This document shows positions 51,639 to 60,581 of a DNA stretch of 64,000 bases, piece after piece. Source of the stretch: Thermoactinomyces sp. DSM 45891 (GTDB taxonomy: Bacteria > Bacillota > Bacilli > Thermoactinomycetales > Thermoactinomycetaceae); contig NZ_FPJZ01000005.1 in assembly GCF_900119485.1 (NCBI RefSeq), forward strand, positions 34,890 to 98,889, in the 5' to 3' direction. Under the pieces are notes generated by a model, which did not search any database, was not told where the DNA came from, and was given only the letters and a program-made list of their open reading frames with translations. The stretch's first letter is position 1. Each line of letters opens with the position of its first letter. The position numbers and the translations under genes are program-made.

Positions 51639-52534
51639 TGCAGATTTCCCTCCTCGACTACATTCTCCACCATCAATTTCATCATCGTACGAGCAATGAT
51701 TTTACCCGCTGTTTTCGGTGCAACAATACCTGGTAAGCTAGGTGCTAGAATCGCTTTAATACCCCGCTTTTCAGCGAATTCAAAATCCACCCCACCCGGT
51801 TTCGAGGCTAAATCGATAATCACCACATCATAGGGAGAATGACTTAATACAGTAGAATCTAAGATCACAACAGGTACGGTATTAAAGATAAAATCCGCAT
51901 TCTCCACTTGTACTCCTAATTCTGATGTATAAAAAGGATTTAATCCCATCTCAAAAGCGCGGGCATAATCATCCGACTTGCGTACACCCACTTTCACATG
52001 GGCTCCGATTGCTTGCAGGACCCTGGCTAACGATAATCCTACTCTTCCTAATCCGAGTACGATGGTTTGCGAATCATGAAGGGTAATATCAGCATTTTGA
52101 ATGGCCATCATAAGTGCACCTTCAACTGTCGGAATCGAGTTGTAGATTGCCACATCGTCTCGCTTCATTAGCTCAAAATAGGTTACTTGATTGCTCTCGC
52201 ATAGGTTTTTTAAATATTTTTTTGCAAGTCCTGTAAAGAGAAGACAATGACTTGGGAGTGCTGCTATATGTTCTTCCGTCAAATATAATTCTTCTGAGGT
52301 AAATACACTGCTTATTTTCCCTTGATCATCTGTTCCGATGATAGGGAGAACGAGGATATCCGCTTGGGCTAAGACATTGTTCGTTAGTTGGCGTTGGGTG
52401 GCTCCACTAAATGGACTCTGCAAATTATCAAAGCCAACTAGGCTGACTTTTGCATTCATTTCGATGCAGCTTTTGATGACTTCCAGTTGCCTGGCATCGC
52501 CACCGAGGAAGACGACATGCTTGCCAATCAGCAT
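51635..52534 (-). CDS. dpaA: Dipicolinate synthase subunit A
   Basis: 299 residues: an N-terminal DpaA domain (VFLGGDARQLEVIKSCIEM) and a C-terminal Rossmann domain (VLGLGRVGLSLARVLQAIGA, about 160) related to D-isomer dehydrogenases. It oxidises dihydrodipicolinate-pathway intermediate to dipicolinate with DpaB. ATG 52534 has AAAGGAG eight bases upstream and gives the usual length. A sigma-K-like promoter lies about 60 bases upstream. Confidence 0.95.
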   Translation of the reverse strand: MLIGKHVVFLGGDARQLEVIKSCIEMNAKVSLVGFDNLQSPFSGATQRQLTNNVLAQADILVLPIIGTDDQGKISSVFTSEELYLTEEHIAALPSHCLLFTGLAKKYLKNLCESNQVTYFELMKRDDVAIYNSIPTVEGALMMAIQNADITLHDSQTIVLGLGRVGLSLARVLQAIGAHVKVGVRKSDDYARAFEMGLNPFYTSELGVQVENADFIFNTVPVVILDSTVLSHSPYDVVIIDLASKPGGVDFEFAEKRGIKAILAPSLPGIVAPKTAGKIIARTMMKLMVENVVEEGNLQ

Positions 52535-52594
52535 CGCTTCTACTCCTTTCCCCAAGTAGGCTGTGGATCCTCCCTTTTTGGGCTATCTATCAGC

Positions 52595-52621
52595 ATCATA
52601 TGTATACACGCCCAACACGGT
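52595..52621 (-). promoter_or_regulatory. Candidate sigma-K promoter of dpaA-dpaB
   Basis: On the minus strand, AC (52621-52620), a 17-base spacer and CATATGAT (52602-52595) fit the sigma-K pattern AC-N16/17-CATANNNT. B. subtilis spoVF is known to be sigma-K dependent. It overlaps the end of ymxH only slightly or not at all. Confidence 0.45.
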
Positions 52622-52630
52622 TACCTTTTT

Positions 52631-52873
52631 TTAGGATCTTCTACCCGAATCGATAATGACCATCTCAGGCCCTACTTTTCGAATCATTCCCCATGCCACA
52701 CGTACCTCATGACTTCTCTTTTTAAAGACCGAGGTTCCACCCATTGGAATTAAAATACTTTCAATCTGTCCGCTATTCGGGTCAATCACCAGATCAGCAT
52801 GGGAAAACGAACCTAGACGCTCCCCACTTGTAAGATCGATACACTCCTTATTCGCCATCTCACTCCAGCGCAT
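52631..52873 (-). CDS. ymxH: YlmC/YmxH-family PRC-barrel sporulation protein
   Basis: An 80-residue PRC-barrel protein of the YlmC/YmxH family. The core GERLGSFSHADLVIDP and IESILIPMGG followed by basic residues are clear. Its molecular role is unknown; members sit next to spoVF and mlpA in Bacilli. ATG with AGGGGAG seven bases upstream. The dpaA start is 96 bases downstream. Confidence 0.88.
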   Translation of the reverse strand: MRWSEMANKECIDLTSGERLGSFSHADLVIDPNSGQIESILIPMGGTSVFKKRSHEVRVAWGMIRKVGPEMVIIDSGRRS

Positions 52874-52961
52874 GTTCCGACTCCCCTTTGAATTCGCTAT
52901 ATTGGTTTATATTTATGTGAGCAGACATAGGACAATGATCAATTTTTGAAAGATATAAATC

Positions 52962-53003
52962 CATTAAAAATACCCTCAACCAATGGTAGGGGTATTTTTA
53001 ATG
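52962..53003. terminator. Terminator of the Spo0E-like gene
   Basis: A 14-bp stem CATTAAAAATACCC / GGGTATTTTTAATG with a loop of about 14 bases, directly downstream of the small gene at 53015 and reading well on both strands. Confidence 0.8.
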
Positions 53004-53014
53004 AGCTAGAGTAT

Positions 53015-53197
53015 TCATTTAACCAACTTCATTTTTTCACGTTGAATCTCATTAATAAGGAGATCTAACTTTTGACTAATGCTTAAAACTCTCGAGTCTT
53101 TCAGGTGAGCAGGGTTTCCATTGACCATTCGATGTAATTTGGAGCGAAGGATCTCAATCTCCGCTTCTAAACGTTTCATTCGCAGTGTACCCGTCAA
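53015..53197 (-). CDS. Spo0E-like aspartyl-phosphate phosphatase
   Basis: A 60-residue helical-hairpin protein with the Spo0E-family signature SISQKLDLLINEIQ, a variant of SQELD-x-LI. Spo0E-type phosphatases remove phosphate from Spo0A~P and delay sporulation. The first helix is MKRLEAEIEILRSKLHRMV. The start is TTG 53197, with GAGG eight bases upstream. It lies between dut and ymxH on the same strand, a position where B. subtilis has no such gene. Small genes like this are often missed. Confidence 0.75.
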   Translation of the reverse strand: MTGTLRMKRLEAEIEILRSKLHRMVNGNPAHLKDSRVLSISQKLDLLINEIQREKMKLVK

Positions 53198-53212
53198 GTG
53201 GACACCCTCTTT

Positions 53213-53656
53213 CTATTTCCCTGTATGTCCAAATCCACCTGTTCCTCTAGCTGTTTCTTCTAGTTGTTCTACTTCTATCAACTTTACAGATGCAACATAT
53301 TGAAATACTAACTGCGCAATTCGGTCCCCACGGTGAATTTCAAATGTCTCTTCACCTAAATTTATGAGGATTACCCCAATCTCGCCGCGGTAATCTGCAT
53401 CAATCGTCCCTGGCGTATTGAGAACCGTAATCCCATGCTTTAAAGCCAGTCCACTCCTAGGGCGAACCTGAGCTTCTAAACCGATCGGCATCGCCAAAGC
53501 CAAACCCGTCGGAATCAGCTTTCGTTTTCCTGGCTCTAGTGAGATGCTCTCCGAAATAGCGGCTCGCAAATCAAAGCCACTAGCGCCTTGAGACATCTGT
53601 TCGATTTTAGGAAGATCTTCATTTCCTGGTAAAGTCACAATTTGTATGCGTTCCAT
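53213..53656 (-). CDS. dut: Deoxyuridine 5'-triphosphate nucleotidohydrolase (trimeric dUTPase)
   Basis: 147 residues with all five trimeric dUTPase motifs: ASGFDLRAA, RPRSGLALKHG, GTIDADYRGEIGVILIN, GDRIAQLVF and the C-terminal arm RGTGGFGHTGK. It hydrolyses dUTP to dUMP in the cytosol. ATG 53656 has AGGAG eight bases upstream; the ATG at 53662 is too close to it. Located between mlpA and the Spo0E-like gene, on the same strand. Confidence 0.96.
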   Translation of the reverse strand: MERIQIVTLPGNEDLPKIEQMSQGASGFDLRAAISESISLEPGKRKLIPTGLALAMPIGLEAQVRPRSGLALKHGITVLNTPGTIDADYRGEIGVILINLGEETFEIHRGDRIAQLVFQYVASVKLIEVEQLEETARGTGGFGHTGK

Positions 53657-53667
53657 ATCCATTTCTC

Positions 53668-54915
53668 CTAGCCTCGAAACGAATTAGGTACCTTGCCATC
53701 TGGTGAGATAATCGCCAAAGACATAGGTGATGAAAGGGTGATACGTGCCATTTCATTTAATTCGTCGAGTGTTGTACGTGAAACAAGCTCCATCATTTCG
53801 TCTAATGTATAATGTCGTCCCAATAAAATTTCATTACGACCCAGTCGGCTCATACGATTACTGGTGCTTTCTAAACCCAACACGATGCTACTCTTTAATT
53901 GGTCTTTTGCTTTTCGAAGCTCTGCATCGGTTATGCCATGTGCAACCACTTGATCCAGAGTATGGTGAATTACGTCCATAACTTCTTCTTCCTGTCCAGG
54001 TGCAGTCCCTGCATATATAGCAAATACCCCTGTTTCCTTATGTGCGGAGTGATACGAGAAAACTGAATAAGCAAGACCTCGTTCCTCGCGAATTTCCTGG
54101 AATAACCGCGAACTCATATTCCCGCCCAAGATATTATTTAATAAAATAAGTTGATATAAACGAGAATCCCCTATTGCAAGACCAGATAAACCAATACAGA
54201 GATGTGTTTGCTCTGTTATTTTTTGTTTTATTTTTTGTTGCGGCGTAAAAATAGGTTGATCCATAGCAGACTGAACATGACTGCCTGAATGGTTTGCAAA
54301 TTTCTCTTCAATCTGCTTTAAGAAGTCATTCGGCAAGTTCCCTGCAATGGAGACGATCAGATTATGTGGATGGTAATGATCATTCATATAAGATAATAGT
54401 TGATCTCGTGTATAAGACTGGATATTTTCAACTGTACCAATGACAGGAAGGCCGAGTGAATGATTTCCAAGAGAAGCCTCTGCTAATAAGTCATGCACGA
54501 GATCATCTGGAGTATCCTCAACCATGCGAACCTCTTCGATAATCACTTTTTTCTCTTTCTCAATCTCCTCTGAGCCAAACTGAGAGTGAAATAGCATATC
54601 GGTTAAGATGTCTAAGGCGGTTGAAAAATGCTCATCTAACACTTTTGCATAATAACAAGTCATCTCTTTTGCAGTAAATGCATTTACTTGTCCGCCAATT
54701 TCATCAAAGCTTTCCGCTAACTGACGTGCCGTTCGAGTTGTCGTTCCTTTAAACAACATGTGTTCGATAAAATGCGAGATCCCATTATTTTGAGATGTCT
54801 CTCTTTCAGAGCCCGCTCCCGCCCAAATTCCCAACGCAATAGAGCGGACATGCGGAATAGACTCCGCCACAATCCTCACTCCATTGGGAAGAGTATGCTT
54901 TATGATCACTGTCAT
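53668..54915 (-). CDS. mlpA: M16-family zinc peptidase MlpA (YmxG)
   Basis: 415 residues, pitrilysin family: HFIEH zinc motif at residues 48-52, with EKEKKVIIEEVRMVEDTPDD providing the third ligand region, and NMSSRLFQEIREERGLAYSV in the second domain. It is the usual gene between ylxY and ymxH in Bacilli (mlpA, mitochondrial-processing-peptidase-like). Its substrate in bacteria is unclear. ATG start. Eleven bases separate it from dut. Confidence 0.93.
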   Translation of the reverse strand: MTVIIKHTLPNGVRIVAESIPHVRSIALGIWAGAGSERETSQNNGISHFIEHMLFKGTTTRTARQLAESFDEIGGQVNAFTAKEMTCYYAKVLDEHFSTALDILTDMLFHSQFGSEEIEKEKKVIIEEVRMVEDTPDDLVHDLLAEASLGNHSLGLPVIGTVENIQSYTRDQLLSYMNDHYHPHNLIVSIAGNLPNDFLKQIEEKFANHSGSHVQSAMDQPIFTPQQKIKQKITEQTHLCIGLSGLAIGDSRLYQLILLNNILGGNMSSRLFQEIREERGLAYSVFSYHSAHKETGVFAIYAGTAPGQEEEVMDVIHHTLDQVVAHGITDAELRKAKDQLKSSIVLGLESTSNRMSRLGRNEILLGRHYTLDEMMELVSRTTLDELNEMARITLSSPMSLAIISPDGKVPNSFRG

Positions 54916-54996
54916 CCCCCTACTCTATCTATAAAAGCGAGCTAGAAAAAACCTTGCCAACATCCCCACTATAGCAGAATTGAAAAGATCGCTCAA

Positions 54997-55959
54997 TTAG
55001 TCGATTCGCTCTGGAGATAGAACTTTTCCGACACTTGTCAGAACAAGTCCTTTTTTCTTTACTTCTTGAATAATGTTAGGCAGTGCATCCACAGTACGAT
55101 CTGTTGGATGCGTTAAAAGGAGCATTCCTGGTCCCACTTTCTGAGCACGACTAACGATCTTATCGGGTGTCGAACTCTTTTTCCAATCGATCGTATCACA
55201 CGTCCAGAGAATGGTTTTCATTTTGTACTTCTCTACCATCTCCACTACTTGTTGATTAAAGTCACCAGCCGGTGGAGCAAACCATTTACTATGAATACGT
55301 AGAGTTTGATAGATTAAATCCTCTGTTCGGGTGATTTCTCTTTCCACGCGCTCTTTCGAAACTTGACCCATTAATGGATGAGTATAGCCATGATTCCCTA
55401 TCTCATGCCCTTTCTTTACCAACTCTTTTGCGACTTCTTGATTTTTATTTAACCAAGATCCATCTAGGAAGAAGGTGGCTTTCATTCCTTCTTTATCAAG
55501 AATGGCCAACATCTCTTTTAAGTGCTCCGTACCCCAAGCTACATTCACCATTAAACCCACTGCTTTTTGCTCTGAATTCCCTCTATAAACAGGGGCATTT
55601 ACCAAATCAGATAAGCGTTTTTTAGGAGCCAGCTTTTTATATTTCCAGACAATCTCTCCGTTTTTCTTTTGCATAGAGGCTTTCAAAGAGGCCTCTATAT
55701 CTACTTCTTGTCCATCTAACTCTGGAATTGCTTGCCATACGGAATCCATTTTGGCATCAATCGGTGCTTTGTAGTGTTTAGATGCATCCTCTTTAATCTT
55801 TTGTAAGTAGCGTTTTTCCTCGTCTGTATATTGAACGACAGAGAAGACGGAGTTACTTTTCACTTGCATGACAAATTGTTGGATAGAATCTGTTTGAACA
55901 ATGGATATCGCGATAATAAAAGAAATAAAGATGGCTATAACTCGTTTGGAATCATTCAC
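54997..55959 (-). CDS. ylxY: YlxY-family polysaccharide deacetylase
   Basis: 320 residues: an N-terminal membrane anchor (residues about 6-25, VIAIFISFIIAISIVQ), a linker, and a NodB-type domain (about 125-310) with GLMVNVAWGTEHL in place of the standard TFDDG motif, GHEIGNHGYTHP, and FAPPAGDFNQQV. The first Asp pair of the NodB motif (usual T-F-D-D) is replaced by N-V-A, as in many YlxY proteins, so catalysis is doubtful. GTG 55959 has AGGAGG nine bases upstream. Between pnp and mlpA, as in B. subtilis. Confidence 0.9.
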   Translation of the reverse strand: MNDSKRVIAIFISFIIAISIVQTDSIQQFVMQVKSNSVFSVVQYTDEEKRYLQKIKEDASKHYKAPIDAKMDSVWQAIPELDGQEVDIEASLKASMQKKNGEIVWKYKKLAPKKRLSDLVNAPVYRGNSEQKAVGLMVNVAWGTEHLKEMLAILDKEGMKATFFLDGSWLNKNQEVAKELVKKGHEIGNHGYTHPLMGQVSKERVEREITRTEDLIYQTLRIHSKWFAPPAGDFNQQVVEMVEKYKMKTILWTCDTIDWKKSSTPDKIVSRAQKVGPGMLLLTHPTDRTVDALPNIIQEVKKKGLVLTSVGKVLSPERID

Positions 55960-56025
55960 TTTCGGACACCTCCTATGCTTACACGGTATGCAGGAGTTGT
56001 CCATTTCAGCACGTTTTCCATATAA

Positions 56026-56053
56026 AAAAGAGACAGATCGCTCTGACTCTTTT
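56026..56053 (-). terminator. Probable terminator of pnp
   Basis: AAAAGAG-A-CAGA / TCTG-A-CTCTTTT around a TCGC loop, with T-rich minus-strand flank directly after the pnp stop. Confidence 0.65.
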
Positions 56054-56062
56054 ACGAGTTTC

Positions 56063-58195
56063 CTATGAAGGAGTGTCCGCTTTTTTCTTTTCTTCTTCCG
56101 CCTTTAATAATACTTTTCGTGAGAGGTTCACACGTCCTTGATCGTCAATTTCCGTCACTTTTACTTCAATTTTATCGCCTACATTCACGACATCTTGAAC
56201 TTTCGCAACGCGATTTACGTCAAGTTGGCTAATGTGTACTAATCCTTCTTTTCCTTGGAATAACTCCACAAAAGCTCCGTATTTCTCAACACGTTTGACC
56301 GTACCTAGATAAACCTGTCCTACTTCTACGGTACGTACTAGGTCTTCAATGATTTGTTTCGCACGATCATTTGCCTTCGCATCTGGAGAAGCAATATAGA
56401 TTCGCCCATCTTGCTCGATATCGATCTTAACACCTGTTTCTTCAATAATCTTATTGATTACTCTTCCACTAGGTCCGATCACATCGCGGATCTTATCAGG
56501 ATGAATTCGCATCGTCATGATTTTAGGCGCATACTGCGATAGCTCTTCACTCGGTTCAGAGATGGTTGCCTCCATGTTATCTAATAGAAGGAGACGTGCT
56601 ACCTTGGCTTGCTCAAGTGCGCGTTCTAAAATCTCACGATCAATCCCTGAGATTTTGATATCCATCTGTAGTGCAGTCACACCATTGCGAGTACCAGCCA
56701 CTTTAAAGTCCATATCTCCCAGATGGTCTTCCATACCTTGAATATCGGTTAGAACTGCTACTTGATCTTCCTCTTTAATCAAGCCCATTGCAATTCCCGC
56801 AACAGGAGCTTTGATCGGTACACCAGCATGCATTAGCGCTAGGGTAGAAGCACAAATACTTGCCTGAGAACTAGAACCGTTGGACTCTAGTACTTCCGAC
56901 ACGCAGCGGATGGTGTAAGGGAAATCCTCTTCTGTTGGAATCACCGGTTCTAATGCACGTGCACCTAATGCACCATGGCCAATTTCACGACGTCCCGGAG
57001 CACGGAGAGGACGGGCATCCCCTACACTATAAGGTGGGAAATTATAATGGTGCATGAAGCGCTTTGACTCCTCTAAGTCAAGTCCATCTAAAATCTGGAC
57101 ATCACCCAAGGCACCTAAAGTACAAATGCTTAATACTTGTGTCTGACCACGACGGAATAGACCTGATCCATGCGTACGAGGAAGAATGCCAGTCTCACTC
57201 ACTAATGGACGAATTTGTTCAGTCGTACGTCCATCTGGGCGCTTCCCTTCCTCCAAGATCAAACGGCGCACCTCTTTTTTAACAAGTGAATCCAGAACGA
57301 TATGGATGTCCTTACTAACAGCAACAAATTCTTCTTCCGAAAGCTCTGCTTGGAAAGCTTGAATAACTTCGCTTTTCACTGTATCGATCGCTTCTTGGCG
57401 AGCTTGCTTCTCGATCACTTGAACAGCAAGAGTCGTTTTAGAGAGAGCCATTTCTCTAATCCGGGCTTGTAATTGGGAATCCACCTCATATAAAGTGGTC
57501 TCCATTTTACTTTGGCCTACTTGCGCCACAACCTCTTCTTGGAATGCTACCAAACGACTGATTTCTTCATGGCCAAACAGGATTGCTTCTAAGATCGTCT
57601 CTTCTGGGATCTGTTTGGACCCTGCTTCGACCATATTAATTCCATCTTTGGTACCGGCGACTACGAGATGTAAATCCGAGTTATCCATCTGTTCAACAGT
57701 AGGGTTTAGCACAAGTTCACCGTCTACACGTCCTACAATCACACCCGCAATTGGACCTTCAAACGGAATATTTGAGATCGACAACGCTAAAGATGTCCCG
57801 ATCATCGCTGCAACCTCGGTGGAACAATCCTGATCTACTGACATAACCGTATTTACGATTTGTACATCATGGCGATAACCATCTGGAAATAACGGACGAA
57901 CAGGGCGGTCAATCAAACGACTAGCTAATACAGCTTTTTCGCTTGGACGTCCTTCTCGCTTAATAAAGCCGCCTGGGATTTTCCCTACTGCGTATAAGCG
58001 CTCTTCATAATTCACGGTCAAAGGAAAAAAATCTAAGTCCTTCGGCTCCTTGGATGCCACAACAGCGGTCATGACAACCGATTCTCCGTAGCGAACAAGC
58101 ACAGACGCATTCGCTAACGTTGCATATTTGCCAATCTCAAAGGAAAGCTGCCTACCGGCAAGCTCCGTTTCAAAAACAACAGGTTGATGTTGCAT
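56063..58195 (-). CDS. pnp: Polyribonucleotide nucleotidyltransferase (PNPase)
   Basis: 710 residues: two RNase-PH domains (about 10-230 and 305-540), the second with HHYNFPPYSVGDARP and GRREIGHGALGARAL, then a KH domain (PDKIRDVIGPSGRVINKI) and an S1 domain (GQVYLGTVKRVEKYGAFVEL). A phosphorolytic 3'-5' exoRNase. ATG 58195 (MQHQPVV) is chosen although GGAGG is 13 bases upstream; the frame is open nine codons further, to a TTG, without an RBS. Follows rpsO as in most bacteria. Confidence 0.96.
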   Translation of the reverse strand: MQHQPVVFETELAGRQLSFEIGKYATLANASVLVRYGESVVMTAVVASKEPKDLDFFPLTVNYEERLYAVGKIPGGFIKREGRPSEKAVLASRLIDRPVRPLFPDGYRHDVQIVNTVMSVDQDCSTEVAAMIGTSLALSISNIPFEGPIAGVIVGRVDGELVLNPTVEQMDNSDLHLVVAGTKDGINMVEAGSKQIPEETILEAILFGHEEISRLVAFQEEVVAQVGQSKMETTLYEVDSQLQARIREMALSKTTLAVQVIEKQARQEAIDTVKSEVIQAFQAELSEEEFVAVSKDIHIVLDSLVKKEVRRLILEEGKRPDGRTTEQIRPLVSETGILPRTHGSGLFRRGQTQVLSICTLGALGDVQILDGLDLEESKRFMHHYNFPPYSVGDARPLRAPGRREIGHGALGARALEPVIPTEEDFPYTIRCVSEVLESNGSSSQASICASTLALMHAGVPIKAPVAGIAMGLIKEEDQVAVLTDIQGMEDHLGDMDFKVAGTRNGVTALQMDIKISGIDREILERALEQAKVARLLLLDNMEATISEPSEELSQYAPKIMTMRIHPDKIRDVIGPSGRVINKIIEETGVKIDIEQDGRIYIASPDAKANDRAKQIIEDLVRTVEVGQVYLGTVKRVEKYGAFVELFQGKEGLVHISQLDVNRVAKVQDVVNVGDKIEVKVTEIDDQGRVNLSRKVLLKAEEEKKKADTPS

Positions 58196-58295
58196 ATGCC
58201 TGTTAAATCCTCCTCTCGTCAACGAGACAACATTCCAATATTCTTCATTTAAACAGTATTTCCTTCTCGTACGTCATTTAATATAAATAACAAAA

Positions 58296-58317
58296 AGCGG
58301 GGTGCAAAACCCCCGCT
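58296..58317 (-). terminator. Terminator downstream of rpsO
   Basis: GC-rich AGCGGGG/CCCCGCT stem with an 8-base loop and minus-strand TTTTTG. It probably attenuates read-through from rpsO to pnp. Confidence 0.75.
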
Positions 58318-58325
58318 AATCGAAA

Positions 58326-58595
58326 CTATCGACGCAAACCAAGTCTGCCAATCAACTCGCGGTAACGAGTGACGTCCTTGTTTTTAAGGTAAGTAAGCAA
58401 GTTACGACGATGACCTACCATTTTCAAAAGTCCACGACGGCTGTGGTGGTCTTTTTTATGGTCTTTCAAGTGACCGTTTAACTCATTGATGCGATAGGTC
58501 AACATAGCGATTTGCACTTCTGGAGACCCTGTATCGCTTTCGTGAGTTTTATACTCACTGATGATTTCACGTTTTTTATCCAAAGACAAGCTCAT
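58326..58595 (-). CDS. rpsO: 30S ribosomal protein S15
   Basis: 89 residues, the standard S15 length, with ISEYKTHESDTGSPEVQIAM, LNGHLKDHKKDHHSRRGLL and HRRNLLTYLKNKD, which bind the central domain of 16S rRNA. ATG 58595 (MSLSLDKKRE) gives the usual length, with AGGAGG about ten bases upstream; an ATG two codons earlier lies only four bases from it. Its own promoter and ~95-base leader lie upstream. Confidence 0.97.
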   Translation of the reverse strand: MSLSLDKKREIISEYKTHESDTGSPEVQIAMLTYRINELNGHLKDHKKDHHSRRGLLKMVGHRRNLLTYLKNKDVTRYRELIGRLGLRR

Positions 58596-58698
58596 TAGCA
58601 TGTCACCTCCTGTTTTATTACCGAAAACCCCTGTAACCCAGATTGTCGTCGAGGCAATCGAGCGATCCGAGCTAAGGTTGCATCAGTATACCTGAAGC

Positions 58699-58728
58699 AT
58701 TATATCATAGAGAACCTTTGTTATACAA
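58699..58728 (-). promoter_or_regulatory. Sigma-A promoter of rpsO-pnp
   Basis: Minus-strand TTGTAT (58728-58723), an 18-base spacer and TATAAT (58704-58699). The -35 overlaps the end of ribF. It leaves a leader of roughly 95 bases with a GATTG/CAATC hairpin before rpsO, where S15 autoregulation often acts. Confidence 0.6.
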
Positions 58729-59671
58729 GGGTGGTCGAAGTATGTGTAGAGAGCCATCCTATGGCTTGTTGTCTATCGATTCGAATCTGCTCTACTAATG
58801 CATCCATAGAGGGGAACTTCTGTTCTGGACGAATATAGTGAAGATATTCAATATCTAACACCTGGTCATAAAGGTCTCCTTGAAAATCAAGAAGGTGGAC
58901 TTCATACCGCTCTCTCGGCACTGGATCTGTAAAAGTTGGGCGAATCCCGATATTCATAATCCCATAACTTTGACGTTGTTCATGGAAAACACGAACCACG
59001 TACACACCGCGATTCGGAGGAAAATAAGAGTATAATTCTTGTAGATTTGCAGTCGGGAAGCCCATTAATCTCCCTCGTTTATCCCCATGTATGACCGTGC
59101 CTCTCGTTCGATACGGTCGACCTAGCATGTGATTGGCTAACTCGACCTGTCCAGTGGTTAAAGCTTCCCTGATTCGCGTACTACTGACTGGCACTTGATC
59201 GATTAATACAGGGCCCACTTGTCTTGTCACGAATCTCCCTTGTCCAAGCCGTTCTAAATCTTGAGGAGTTCCTGCTGCAAAACGACCAAAGCGGTAATTA
59301 AAGCCTGTTACCACTCCTACCACTCCCAGCGGAAGCAAAATTTCTTCCACAAATTGATCGGCAGAAAGCTTTGCGAACGGCTCATCAAATTTCATAATAT
59401 AAGCGTGCTGAAGTCCTTGTTTCTCAAAGAGCTGCATTTTCTCGGGAAGAGGGGTCATAAAGCGCAAATTAGCTTCTTTACCTAGCACTTCACGAGGATG
59501 GGGGGAAAAAGTCATCACGGCTGGCTTTGCTTGTAGCTCTTCAGCCAATCGGCTCGCTTCAGCGAGTACAGCCTGGTGTCCCAAATGAATTCCATCAAAG
59601 TAACCTAAAGCCATCACAACTCGCCCGTTATTCACTTGTCGTATAGGGTACGTAATATGATTCCTTTGCAT
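58721..59671 (-). CDS. ribF: Bifunctional riboflavin kinase / FAD synthetase
   Basis: 316 residues. The N-terminal nucleotidyltransferase domain (1-190) has ALGYFDGIHLGHQAVL and VSSTRIREAL; the C-terminal riboflavin kinase domain (about 190-305) has RGRLMGFPTANL and YEVHLLDFQGDLY. It makes FMN and FAD. I place the start at ATG 59671, one base after the truB stop; ATG 59683 (four codons earlier, overlapping truB) is possible, and neither has a strong RBS. The truB-ribF-rpsO order is as in B. subtilis. Confidence 0.93.
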   Translation of the reverse strand: MQRNHITYPIRQVNNGRVVMALGYFDGIHLGHQAVLAEASRLAEELQAKPAVMTFSPHPREVLGKEANLRFMTPLPEKMQLFEKQGLQHAYIMKFDEPFAKLSADQFVEEILLPLGVVGVVTGFNYRFGRFAAGTPQDLERLGQGRFVTRQVGPVLIDQVPVSSTRIREALTTGQVELANHMLGRPYRTRGTVIHGDKRGRLMGFPTANLQELYSYFPPNRGVYVVRVFHEQRQSYGIMNIGIRPTFTDPVPRERYEVHLLDFQGDLYDQVLDIEYLHYIRPEQKFPSMDALVEQIRIDRQQAIGWLSTHTSTTLV

Positions 59672-59672
59672 A

Positions 59673-60581
59673 CTATTCCACATCCCGAAATACTTTTTCC
59701 GGTTTTGCTACGCCATCCTCCATCAATCGATAAATGGCACAAAATCGCCCTGCTTCTGTATATACTCTTATGAGTTCTGCATCACGTGTCACTAACTGAT
59801 CCACTCGAATCGGTTTGCCATCTAGCACATCACACCCCTCTTGCTCAGACACAATTAAGCTAGGGAAATGTGAGATCGCCTCACCAATGGGAACCAGCGC
59901 ATCATCCAGACGGCCCTTTGCTTGTAAATCTGCTACTTCTTCCAGAGTAAAACAAGACTCTGATTGAAAAGAACCACTTTCTACACGTGTTAAAGAAGTC
60001 ATATGAGAGGGTGTATCCCAAGCTTTTCCGATATCCACACATAAAGTTCGTACATACGTTCCTTTAGAGCACAATACATCAAACTCAATTTCAGGATACT
60101 CTCCATCTTGAAAACCGATACATGTTAACTCATAAATGGTCGCTTTCCGTGGTTTACGTTCCACAACCTTCCCTTCACGTGCTAAGTCATACAAACGCTT
60201 TCCTTGAACTCTTACAGCGGAGTACATAGGGGGAATCTGCTCAATTTCTCCTAAAAAAGAAGAAAATACATGGTCGATTTCGTCCTTCATCAAAGAACGA
60301 TTGAGAGGTTTATCTTCGGTAACCATACCTGTCTGATCTTCTGTATCAGTCGTTATGCCCAGCTTTAGTCTACCACGATAACGTTTTGGCAAATCCTGAA
60401 TATATTCAACCACCCGTGTACCTTGTCCTAAACAAATAGGAAGCACGCCCTCCACTTCTGGATCGAGCGTGCCCGTATGTCCTACTCGTTTCTGACCAGC
60501 AATGCGACGGATGCGCCCCACTACATCGTGAGAAGTCATCCCACGGGGTTTATAGATGGGAAGAACACCGTGCCAAGTCAT
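59673..60581 (-). CDS. truB: tRNA pseudouridine(55) synthase TruB
   Basis: 302 residues. The catalytic Asp is in GHTGTLDPEVEGVLPICLG (about residues 35-53), and KPRGMTSHDVVGRIR precedes it. DVLCSKGTYVRTLCVDIG is the second family motif; a small PUA-like tail ends the protein. Modifies U55 of the T-loop in most tRNAs. ATG overlaps the nrnA stop by four bases. Confidence 0.96.
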   Translation of the reverse strand: MTWHGVLPIYKPRGMTSHDVVGRIRRIAGQKRVGHTGTLDPEVEGVLPICLGQGTRVVEYIQDLPKRYRGRLKLGITTDTEDQTGMVTEDKPLNRSLMKDEIDHVFSSFLGEIEQIPPMYSAVRVQGKRLYDLAREGKVVERKPRKATIYELTCIGFQDGEYPEIEFDVLCSKGTYVRTLCVDIGKAWDTPSHMTSLTRVESGSFQSESCFTLEEVADLQAKGRLDDALVPIGEAISHFPSLIVSEQEGCDVLDGKPIRVDQLVTRDAELIRVYTEAGRFCAIYRLMEDGVAKPEKVFRDVE

